From the NCBI GenBank assembly GCA_046330255.1, contig JAXLTC010000002.1:806001-870000 (forward strand): a DNA stretch of 64,000 nt, given 5' to 3'. Position numbers and translations under genes: made by a program. Positions within the stretch are counted from its first letter, which is position 1; every line of letters starts with the position of its first letter. Under the pieces are notes generated by a model, which searched no databases, had not been told where the DNA came from, and was given only the letters and a program-made list of their open reading frames with translations. This DNA comes from JBBSBL01 sp046330255 (GTDB taxonomy: Bacteria > Actinomycetota > Thermoleophilia > Solirubrobacterales > Solirubrobacteraceae). This document shows, piece by piece, positions 16,639 through 24,345 of the stretch.

Positions 16639-16803
16639 GTGATCACTGGGAGGCGTATTGACCGCCGAGGGCAGAACGGAGCGGATGTCTGGGTCTGCGA
16701 GGACGGATCTTCGGCCCGGACGATCTACCATCTTCGGCGGAAAGGCGGCCGCTGGTGCCTCAGATCGGTCACGACCATCGCGAGGGCGGACCTGGCCGCG
16801 TGA
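16639..16803 (+). CDS. Small basic protein (54 aa), first gene of the PLD operon (tentative)
   Basis: GTG 16639 is preceded by AAAGGA with a seven-base spacer, and the frame runs to TGA at 16801-16803, 28 bases before the next gene. The product begins MITGRRIDRRGQNGADVWVC and continues through YHLRRKGGRWCLRSV. It has two cysteines and many arginines. Third-position GC in this frame is high, as expected for coding. Possible roles include a DNA-binding or regulatory leader protein. I do not recognise it, and the call rests on ribosome binding site, frame quality and position only. Confidence 0.45.
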   Translation: MITGRRIDRRGQNGADVWVCEDGSSARTIYHLRRKGGRWCLRSVTTIARADLAA

Positions 16804-16831
16804 TGACACGGCGACCTGGTGAGACCGAGCG

Positions 16832-18454
16832 ATGAGTCTGGTCTCTGTGCCCACGCCCGACGAGCCGCTGTGCGAGTGGGTGGAGCCTGGACTCCGCGAG
16901 ATAGCCGGGCAGGACCCGCTGGGTATCCAGACGATCACCACAGATCGGATCCTTCCGGCGTTGCTGCCGGGAGTGCTGGCTCTCTCTCGCCGCGCGCGTT
17001 ACTTCTCGATCTACGCATTCCTGCTCCGTCGCTATGAGCAGAACGCTGGCCGCGCAACGAACCAGGGACTCGACGACTTCATCCGACACCGCGAGTTCGA
17101 GCTCGGCGCAGCGGCCAACCTCTGTACTCACTGCGGAGGTGACGGAGCGATCGGCAATCGAGTTGTGAGCCCCCTCGTAGCCCAGGCGCCGGCGAACTAT
17201 CCACGCCAATTGTCGGTGAAGAGCACCCTCGGCGGCTACGGGCTCTACTACCGCAGCCCGATGGAGGAACTCGGAATCGTTGTCCCGGCCGGTCATGGCT
17301 ACGTGAAGGATGAGCCGACGCCGGTCGACCTGTTGGCGCCGCCTGCTCGTGCGCAGCGCCTCGCGGACGCGTTCGAAAGTGCGATCGACGGTACCCGGTG
17401 GTATCGCGACTGGATGCACGGCGTCGATCCGATCCCGGCCGACGTCCTGAAAGAACTCAGCCAGGTCGCGTGCCTATGCCGGCTACACGAGTATCCCGAG
17501 GAGCGGCAGGCCATCCGCGATGTCCTCCTCAGCTCGCCCGCGCCCGAGCGCGACGAACCCACCGAACAGCGCCGGCGCGCGTTCGCGTTACTTTTGGATC
17601 TCATGCGGTCGACGCCGGACGTCGCCGATGCGGACGGCAGCTTCCGCAACGCCGTGATCGATGCGTTCGATCACGACCCTCGAGGCAGCGGGGCACGCGC
17701 GTCGAGCATCGCGCAGTGGGCGGCAGCGGCGATGCGCGACAGCCTCCAGGACGCATTGTCGGTGATCTGGCTCGACTTCTGTCGTACGGGGCTTCAGGTC
17801 CAGCCCTTCGCCGGGCTGACCCGACCTGAGCTGCGAGCGCTCATCCGCCAACGCCTCGTCGCTGACGCCACGCTAGAGATCAACGGCATCAACCTCACCG
17901 CAGCCCCCGATGATCCGATTGCCGCATGGGTCGACCAAATCGCTAGGGCATGCGCCGAGCTGAGCTGGCAGTCGGCTTGCGACCTGGCGATCGACGCCGA
18001 CTCCGCCATGTCCGGGCTGGCCGTTCTCCTAGGACTGACGCGCCGCGTCCCCGAACGGGATGACGCGAGCACCGCGTGGTTGAGGGTTGCGCGTGTCGAC
18101 GGCGACCATCAGCCCGGCCTGCTGCGAATGATCAGGATGCTCAGACGGCAGCAGGCTCAGACGGGACAGACGGTTGGTTCTCTGATGCAGTGGGTGATCG
18201 ACACCTTCATCGTTCGAGCGCACGACACGGTCGCGATGAGCAAGCTGCCCGAGTCGACGTTCCGCTTCTCTTGGGAGGAAGGTCGACTGCGCTTCGTCGA
18301 TAACGGCGTGTGGCGATTCCAGGCGTCGGGTTTGCGCCGTCAGGCCCTCGCCGGCATCGCCTATGACCTCGGCTGGTGGACTCGCGCCGACACCGACACA
18401 CCACGCGTTGCCGTGGACGGCATGAGTGTAATCGAAGCCGTGTTCCGGGCGTGA
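16832..18454 (+). CDS. Large hypothetical protein (540 aa) of a PLD-associated operon
   Basis: A cytosolic protein with no membrane segment. The N-terminus contains ITTDRILPALLPGVLALSRRARYFSIYAFLLRRYE (residues 35-69); this 'LLPG...RARYxSxY' theme reminds me of DUF6361-like proteins of defence loci, a low-confidence recollection. A CTHC pair (97-100) and IWLDFCR (about 313) follow, and the rest is helical. Codon use is less GC-biased than neighbours, and an in-frame TTA leucine codon occurs at 17588-17590, suggesting recent acquisition. Its stop overlaps the GTG of the following phospholipase D gene (GTGA), so the two are translationally coupled and probably form a complex. Function unknown. 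Confidence 0.85.
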   Translation: MSLVSVPTPDEPLCEWVEPGLREIAGQDPLGIQTITTDRILPALLPGVLALSRRARYFSIYAFLLRRYEQNAGRATNQGLDDFIRHREFELGAAANLCTHCGGDGAIGNRVVSPLVAQAPANYPRQLSVKSTLGGYGLYYRSPMEELGIVVPAGHGYVKDEPTPVDLLAPPARAQRLADAFESAIDGTRWYRDWMHGVDPIPADVLKELSQVACLCRLHEYPEERQAIRDVLLSSPAPERDEPTEQRRRAFALLLDLMRSTPDVADADGSFRNAVIDAFDHDPRGSGARASSIAQWAAAAMRDSLQDALSVIWLDFCRTGLQVQPFAGLTRPELRALIRQRLVADATLEINGINLTAAPDDPIAAWVDQIARACAELSWQSACDLAIDADSAMSGLAVLLGLTRRVPERDDASTAWLRVARVDGDHQPGLLRMIRMLRRQQAQTGQTVGSLMQWVIDTFIVRAHDTVAMSKLPESTFRFSWEEGRLRFVDNGVWRFQASGLRRQALAGIAYDLGWWTRADTDTPRVAVDGMSVIEAVFRA

Positions 18455-21018
18455 AGCCGGTCGACCTCTTCAGCCGCGACGTCCACACGTTCTGGGCGAC
18501 GACGTACCAGTTCGACCTTAAGCTGTTCGACCAGTTCCTGCTACGACGGCTGGGACATCAACCGCTCAACGCCGTTGTCCTCGCCGACGAGGGGAATCTC
18601 ACCGATACACTCGCTGGGCTGGGCGAAGTCGACGTCCATGTCGCCAACAGCGCCAACCGTCGGTACCTGCTGCGCGGGGCCCAAACCGCCAGCGGGGGGC
18701 GCTTTCATCCGAAGACCTACTTCGTGAGCAGCCGCCGGCGGACGCTGTTGCTGATCGGCTCGGGCAATCTGACGCGGCCTGGGCTCGATCGCGGGCGCGA
18801 GGTGTTCTGCACCTACGATGCGACCAACGAAGACCACGTCGGAGTCATCCACACATGGGCGAGTTGGATTGGCGAACTCGTAAGCGCCCGTCACGACGGC
18901 CAGCTCCACCGCCGCTACGACCATCTGCGCACAATCATGTCGGGCCTGTCCGGCGCACGGAGCTCAGCCGAGTTCCGCACCAATGCCAGCGAGCCGTTGA
19001 TCGTGGCCCTCGAGACCGCGGTGTCGTCCGGCGTCCGCGAGCTGCATGTCAGCGCCCCATACTTCGACGAGCACGCTCAGGCCCTCGGCAAACTTATCGG
19101 CCGCCTCGCCCCCTCGCGATCGCTGCATCTGTACCTCGGCGCCCGCACCAACGTCAACGGCGGATCGCTGCGCCGGGTGCTGGAAGCGGCCGAGTGCGAC
19201 GTGATCGTACGACGTTTCGAGCCCGAGCAGTTCGTGCACGCAAAGCTCATCGGCGTCATCGGTGATGACGGCGCCGGCATGCTGCTGTGCGGATCGCCCA
19301 ACCTCTCCCGCGCCGCACTCACCTCGACGTACACGAATCCGGGCTCATACGGCAACTGCGAGGTGGCCGTCCTTCGCCGCGGCTCGCCCAGCGATGTCCG
19401 CGCCGCCTTCCGACCGCCGGCAACGACGCTCGAACTCTCCGACCTTGATGCGGTGGAGGCGATCGGCTACGAGGCCGACGCGTCGTCGACGCACGCGTTC
19501 CCCGTCCGGCTGCTCAGTATCGAGATGAGCCCTGACGGCCACCTACGAGCCTTTTCCGACGCCGCCGCGATCGATCAGCTCGCGGTTGCGTGGGAGGGCC
19601 AGAACGAGCCGATGGCGCTCACCGGCGACGGGCGAACCGTCGACCCACTGGGCGAAGGCAACCTGCGGCCGATCGTCTGGCTTGTCGACGCGGTCGGGGA
19701 GATCTGCTCAAACCGCGTCGTTGTGGATGACCCGACCGCGCTTGAGGAGATGCTGGGCGAACGCGGTGGCGCCGCTGACCGGCCAGCCGAGATCGCTGAT
19801 GAAGACGGGCGCTCAGATCTCGTCGCGCTGCTCTCGTGGGCGCATCAGCACTTCGTGTTCGACCTTGACGACACGCCCGCCGTCAGGCGGGCCAACAACG
19901 CACAAGAGCAACAACATGACCAGGACGACACCGACTTCTGGGAGCGATACGTCCGCGACGAGCTGACCTATGACACGCGCAGCCAGACCTACCGGCCGCT
20001 GAGTGGCGGGCACACGCTCGCCAGCGTCGACCTGCTCCTACGCGAAATCGAGGCCATGTTCAACGCCGCGCCACACGAGCGCCGGCTGCGCATCGTGCGG
20101 GGCGAGACTAGTACCCATCCGGGCGAGCCGACGGGCCACATGTGGTCGTTCAGCGCGCGCCAGCGACTACGCGCCCGCAACCTCATTCGCCGTTGGTCCA
20201 GGGCGCTCGCGGATCCTCGCCACGCCTGGGTCGCATCTGACGCGCCGGCCGTCAACTACACCGCGCTCATCGAGCTGCTCACGCTGATCTGGCTCGGGGA
20301 GGCGCTCGATGACGGCGTAATGCCCGACCTGCTTGAGGAGGTCTGGTCGGCGCTGCTAGGAGCAGCGGGGCGGAAGGGGCTTCTCGATGTCGCCGACAAC
20401 GAACTGCGCGCCACGGTTCTCGCGGACATTTCCGACGACACCCGCCAACTCGCCGCCGGGCTCGCCTACGTTGCCCTGCACAGCGAAATGCCGTGGACCG
20501 AGTACGTGTACGACTGGCAGCCGTTCCTCAAGCGCGGCAGAGAAGCCAGGCTCTTCGGCCCAGGCCCCCTCTCAGCCGATCTGGCCGAGGCGCTGCTGGA
20601 TGAGGGGCGACCGACACCCCTCGAAATCGAGGATCTGCTCACCCACCGAGCCGAGTGGGTCGACGACGCCACATGGGGCAAGCGGATCGCCCGCGAACTC
20701 GGGCTCCGGACGGTTGCGCTAGTCCCCCACGCGGGATACAAGGACGTAGAGGTAGTCGTCAGCATCGAAGGCATGGCGAACGCTGGCCGGGACAGCCGCA
20801 CGGTGGTACTCGCACGCCGCGTGATGAGCTTCAAACGATCCAATCACGTTCTAATTGTGGCCGGCACCGAGCGCATCCTCCTGCGGCTCGGCGAGTATGC
20901 CAACGCGCTTATCGACGGGCAGCAGCGCAAATCGGTTCAGGTAATCGACGGAGAGCGCCTACGCGCGGTCGAGTCGCAGGGCGGGTCACTTGCCGAATTG
21001 CTCGGCCTGGCGGCCTAG
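18451..21018 (+). CDS. Phospholipase D-superfamily protein with two HKD motifs (855 aa)
   Basis: GTG 18451 overlaps the stop of the preceding gene. The N-terminal half carries two HxK half-sites: FHPKTYF with GSGNLT (residues 85-108) and VHAKLIG with GSPNLS (262-286). These would pair to form one PLD active site, as in nucleases of this superfamily. Residues 290-855 form a large helical region with no motif I know, including an acidic patch near residues 495-510. It contains EALLDEGRPTPLEIEDLLTHRAEWVDD and a C-terminal beta-rich segment (VVLARRVMSFKRSNHVLIVAG). Lower GC matches the upstream gene. PLD nucleases of similar layout are found in phage-defence islands. The nuclease fold is well supported; the target (DNA, RNA or lipid) is not known. 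Confidence 0.85.
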   Translation: MKPVDLFSRDVHTFWATTYQFDLKLFDQFLLRRLGHQPLNAVVLADEGNLTDTLAGLGEVDVHVANSANRRYLLRGAQTASGGRFHPKTYFVSSRRRTLLLIGSGNLTRPGLDRGREVFCTYDATNEDHVGVIHTWASWIGELVSARHDGQLHRRYDHLRTIMSGLSGARSSAEFRTNASEPLIVALETAVSSGVRELHVSAPYFDEHAQALGKLIGRLAPSRSLHLYLGARTNVNGGSLRRVLEAAECDVIVRRFEPEQFVHAKLIGVIGDDGAGMLLCGSPNLSRAALTSTYTNPGSYGNCEVAVLRRGSPSDVRAAFRPPATTLELSDLDAVEAIGYEADASSTHAFPVRLLSIEMSPDGHLRAFSDAAAIDQLAVAWEGQNEPMALTGDGRTVDPLGEGNLRPIVWLVDAVGEICSNRVVVDDPTALEEMLGERGGAADRPAEIADEDGRSDLVALLSWAHQHFVFDLDDTPAVRRANNAQEQQHDQDDTDFWERYVRDELTYDTRSQTYRPLSGGHTLASVDLLLREIEAMFNAAPHERRLRIVRGETSTHPGEPTGHMWSFSARQRLRARNLIRRWSRALADPRHAWVASDAPAVNYTALIELLTLIWLGEALDDGVMPDLLEEVWSALLGAAGRKGLLDVADNELRATVLADISDDTRQLAAGLAYVALHSEMPWTEYVYDWQPFLKRGREARLFGPGPLSADLAEALLDEGRPTPLEIEDLLTHRAEWVDDATWGKRIARELGLRTVALVPHAGYKDVEVVVSIEGMANAGRDSRTVVLARRVMSFKRSNHVLIVAGTERILLRLGEYANALIDGQQRKSVQVIDGERLRAVESQGGSLAELLGLAA

Positions 21019-21020
21019 CG

Positions 21021-21056
21021 CGACGCGCGTCGGTGCCTGCCACCGAGCGCGCGTCG
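21021..21056 (+). terminator. Strong hairpin after the PLD operon
   Basis: The arms CGACGCGCGTCGGTG (21021-21035) and CACCGAGCGCGCGTCG (21041-21056) pair over 15 bases with one bulged base and a five-base loop, starting two bases after the PLD stop codon. It is not followed by a T-run. A second hairpin lies 18 bases further on. It is likely to end transcription of the PLD operon. Confidence 0.6.
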
Positions 21057-21074
21057 ATGATCGTCACCTCAAGA

Positions 21075-21097
21075 CGCTCTCGGCCTGGGCGAGAGCG
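21075..21097. terminator. Second hairpin between the convergent island modules
   Basis: CGCTCTCG (21075-21082) and CGAGAGCG (21090-21097) pair perfectly around a seven-base loop, 52 bases beyond the end of the opposing helicase gene. Together with the hairpin at 21021-21056 it forms a double stem in the 131-base convergent gap and could serve either strand. Confidence 0.45.
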
Positions 21098-21149
21098 CGC
21101 GGAATTGCCGCCCGCTTCGGACAAACACGGTCCGGCAAACGGCCGCGAC

Positions 21150-24100
21150 CTACGCCCCCACCACCGCCATCCAGCACACCACCCCCAGATCCTCCACCCC
21201 GACCTTCTCCGGCTGGGGCGGCGGGTCGATGCCGCGCAGGCCGTAGTCCTCCACGACGGCGACGATCTCGGTCGCGGCCTCGTCGAGGGTGATCGTTGCC
21301 GACTCGATGCGGTCCTGGATCTCCCCGAGCGCGCGGCGCACCGCCGAGCTGCGCCCGACCGACAGCGCCTCCTCGGCGCGCTCGGCCCCCGGCGGGAGGG
21401 ACACCGCCGGGTCGCGCAGCACCTCCAGCGCCCAGCGCTGCTTCGGCCCCACCGGGTCCTCGGAGGCGCGGAAGTCCACCCGCTCGTTGTGCTTCTCGAC
21501 GATGTCCGCCGCCGCCCGCTCCCACAGGGGCTCGAGGTCGACGTCCAGCTCCTCGGAGGACAGCGCCTCGCCGCCGGCCGGGTCGATCCGCCGCAGGATC
21601 TCCAGGTCGCCCGACTCGAGCGCCCCGCCCGCGAGCTCGACGTAGCGCCAGTAGCGGTAGCCGCGCTCGTCGTCGGGCATCGGTCGCGTGCGCACAGCGA
21701 AGAACACGCCCGCGGGGCCTCGCGAGCGACCGCCCGGCGTCTGGCGGAAGGCCGCGCCCTCACCCCACGGCAACCGGCTGATCCGCTCGATCTCCCCCTC
21801 GTGGATAGCGCGGTCGATCAGGCGCCGTAGCTGCTCGCCGACGAACGCCCCGGACTCCTCCTCGGCGGCGGCCAGCAGCTCCGCGTCGCCGGCCGCAAGC
21901 CGCTCGGCGTATTGCTGGAGCTCGCCGTCCTCGGCGCCCTCGATGACCTCGGTCTCCATCCCGTAGACCTGCGCGGCCCGGAGCTTGGCGAGGATCTTCT
22001 GCTCGAGGCGCAGCAGGCGCTCGAGCTCGCCGGGCTCGGGCAACATCGTCGTGAGCAGTACCCGGTCGTGCTCGGAGCGCAGGCGGATCACGCGCCCGTT
22101 GCGCTGCACCACGCGCTGCGGGTTCCACGGCATGTCGTAGCTGACCACCGCCTGCGCCTGCTGGAGGTTCTGGCCCTCCGAGAGCACGTCGGTCGAGATC
22201 AGCAGGTCGACCTCGCCGTCGGGCGGCTCGTAGTCCTCCCGCACGATCGTGTGCGGCGCGAAGCGCGCGAGCGATGCCGTGCGCTGGTCCGGCGTCGTCT
22301 CGTTGCCGATCACGACGATCCGCTCGCGGTCGCGCGGGTCCGCTCCGAGGTGCTCGTCCAGGTAGCGGACGGTGGCGGCGTAGGTCGCGAAGACCGCGAC
22401 TTTCTGCGCCGGGCACTCGTCCAGCACGCGCCGCAGGGTCGCGAGCTTGGGGTCGTCCTGCGGCCGCAGGCCGCTCAGCAGGTCGCGCATCGCCGCCAGG
22501 CGGGCGCGGTCGCCCTCTACGTCCTGCGCGAACACCGGATCGAAGTCGTCTACGCGGCCGACGTCCTCCCGCCCGTCCTCCTCCTCCAGCAGTTCCTCGA
22601 TGCGTGCCGCCGCTCCGCTCTCGGCAGCGCCGGCGTCGGCCGCGGCGGCGAGGGCTTCGCCGCGCAGCACGCGCCCCTCGCTCCACCCGGCGAGAAACGC
22701 GTCGTGCGCGGCGGTCATCTTCTCGACGGTCTCCAGGCACGCCCGCCAGCACGACTCGAAGCGCTTGAGCAGCCCTGACTGAAGCAGGCCGCCGAGCTGC
22801 GCCTGGGCGGACTTCTCCTCGCCGCCGATCTCGTACGCGCTCGGGCGGTAGCGCGCCATCGTCAGCGCCTCGATCAGCGCGGCGATCTCCTCGACCAGCC
22901 CGGGGTGGCCGGCGTCGAGGTCGTAGCGCTCGGTGGTCAGCCGCGGAGCGGGGAAGCGCACGGCCGTCCCGTCGGGGAACTGCTGGTCTGCGTACTCGGA
23001 CTCGATGAAGGACCGGTCGCGGCGCACGCTGACCGCGTCGGCGAGCGGGAACAGCGCCTCCGGGCTGAGCGCCTCCGGATCGCGCTCGTTGGCGCCGGCG
23101 TCCAGGAACAGGTCGCGGATCGAGTCGATCCCGATCCCGGTCAGCGCCCGGTCGTGGCGGGCGAACAGCATCACGAGGTTGTAGAGGTCCCACAGCCCGT
23201 TGTTGATCGGCGTCGCGCTGAGCAGCACGAGCTGCTTCTCCGAGCCGCCGAGCAGCCGCTCCATCGCGCGGTACCAGGTCGTGTCCTGGTTGCGCAGCGC
23301 GTGACCCTCGTCGACGATCACCAGGCGGTAGCCGTCCTTGCGCTCGGGCAGCACCCGGTGGGCGTTCGGGGCATCCGGCGCGAGCTGCTCGTCGGCCGCG
23401 AGCTCCTGGAAGGAGACCACGCGCGCGGAGAGCTTCGCTCGCTCGATCCGCTCGCGCCAGCGCTCGGCGAGCTGCGCGGGCGCGATCACGAGCGCGTAGA
23501 CGCCATCCTCGTTGGTGCGCTCCTCGATGAACGCGAGGCCGATCTCGGTCTTGCCGGTCCCGACGCCGTCGGCGTAGATCACGCCGCCGTAGCGGCGCGC
23601 GATCGCCCGCGCGCGCTCGTAGCCGTCGCGCTGGAAGGGCGCGAGCTCGACGCGCGGGCGGCTGGCGCGGTCGGGATCGTCGCCCTCGGGCTCGCGGAGC
23701 TCCAGCAGCGCGCGCAGGTAGACGGTCTGCGGGTCGACGAAGCCGGGGTCGGGGAACAGCAGCGAGCGCAGCTCGTCGCGGAAATCGGTGGCCTCGGCCC
23801 ACAGGCCGTCATACCAGCGCAGCGCGAGCGTGACCACGGGCGGGTTGTGGTCGGTGAGGCCGAGCTCGAGGTTGCGCTCCATCCCGGCGCCGGTGAGGTT
23901 GGCGGAGGAGACGATCCCGGCGACCGGGTCGTGCTCGCTGCCGAGCAGGTAGGCCTTGCCGTGCAGGAACCGCTGCACGTAGCGGCGCACCGCGAGCTCG
24001 GCGCCGGAGTCAAGCCAGCGCGCCACGGCGTCGAGCCGCCGCCGCGCGCGCGAGGGCGGGAAGCGGGAGAAGTCGCGCTCCGCGGCGAGCCGGGCGAGGT

Positions 24101-24338
24101 GCGCCTCGAACGATTTCAGTGCGGTCGCCGCGCCGAGGCCCGCGTCGGGGGCGGCGCCGATCAGCAGGCGCACGGGCCGGCCGGCCGTCAGCGCGGCGAG
24201 CAGCTCGAGGCCGGCGAGGTCGACGTAGCCGGTCGCGACCGCGAGCGGATGCGCGCCGTCCTGCGCGGCCAGCCAGCGCAGCCCGGTCTCGTGGCTGGTG
24301 GCGGCCTCGCGGTTGTCGAGCAGCGAGGGCTTGGGCAT
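21150..24338 (-). CDS. Superfamily 2 (SNF2/DEAD-like) helicase with N-terminal phospholipase D nuclease domain
   Basis: A 1062-aa protein. Residues 20-190 are a PLD-type domain with one HKD half-site (FLHGKAYLLG at 124-133, SSANLTG at 144-150), which may dimerise to form a nuclease. The SF2 helicase follows: DGVGTGKT (257-264), VDEGHALRN (342-350), LLSATPINN (372-380), and the C-terminal lobe with STDVLSEGQNLQQA and MPWNPQRVVQRNGRVIRLRS. A C-terminal region of about 250 residues (from 810) is helical and unassigned. The ATG is seven bases after the stop of the methyltransferase gene, so the two are one operon. The family is used by restriction-like defence systems to translocate along and cut DNA. 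Confidence 0.9.
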   Translation of the reverse strand: MPKPSLLDNREAATSHETGLRWLAAQDGAHPLAVATGYVDLAGLELLAALTAGRPVRLLIGAAPDAGLGAATALKSFEAHLARLAAERDFSRFPPSRARRRLDAVARWLDSGAELAVRRYVQRFLHGKAYLLGSEHDPVAGIVSSANLTGAGMERNLELGLTDHNPPVVTLALRWYDGLWAEATDFRDELRSLLFPDPGFVDPQTVYLRALLELREPEGDDPDRASRPRVELAPFQRDGYERARAIARRYGGVIYADGVGTGKTEIGLAFIEERTNEDGVYALVIAPAQLAERWRERIERAKLSARVVSFQELAADEQLAPDAPNAHRVLPERKDGYRLVIVDEGHALRNQDTTWYRAMERLLGGSEKQLVLLSATPINNGLWDLYNLVMLFARHDRALTGIGIDSIRDLFLDAGANERDPEALSPEALFPLADAVSVRRDRSFIESEYADQQFPDGTAVRFPAPRLTTERYDLDAGHPGLVEEIAALIEALTMARYRPSAYEIGGEEKSAQAQLGGLLQSGLLKRFESCWRACLETVEKMTAAHDAFLAGWSEGRVLRGEALAAAADAGAAESGAAARIEELLEEEDGREDVGRVDDFDPVFAQDVEGDRARLAAMRDLLSGLRPQDDPKLATLRRVLDECPAQKVAVFATYAATVRYLDEHLGADPRDRERIVVIGNETTPDQRTASLARFAPHTIVREDYEPPDGEVDLLISTDVLSEGQNLQQAQAVVSYDMPWNPQRVVQRNGRVIRLRSEHDRVLLTTMLPEPGELERLLRLEQKILAKLRAAQVYGMETEVIEGAEDGELQQYAERLAAGDAELLAAAEEESGAFVGEQLRRLIDRAIHEGEIERISRLPWGEGAAFRQTPGGRSRGPAGVFFAVRTRPMPDDERGYRYWRYVELAGGALESGDLEILRRIDPAGGEALSSEELDVDLEPLWERAAADIVEKHNERVDFRASEDPVGPKQRWALEVLRDPAVSLPPGAERAEEALSVGRSSAVRRALGEIQDRIESATITLDEAATEIVAVVEDYGLRGIDPPPQPEKVGVEDLGVVCWMAVVGA

Positions 24339-24345
24339 GCGCTGC

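Noticed and set aside
16575..21149. Direct repeats marking the ends of the lower-GC segment
   Set aside because: Short GC-rich similarities (GGCCGGCGGCCGA and GGCAAACGGCCGCG) are too weak in this base composition.
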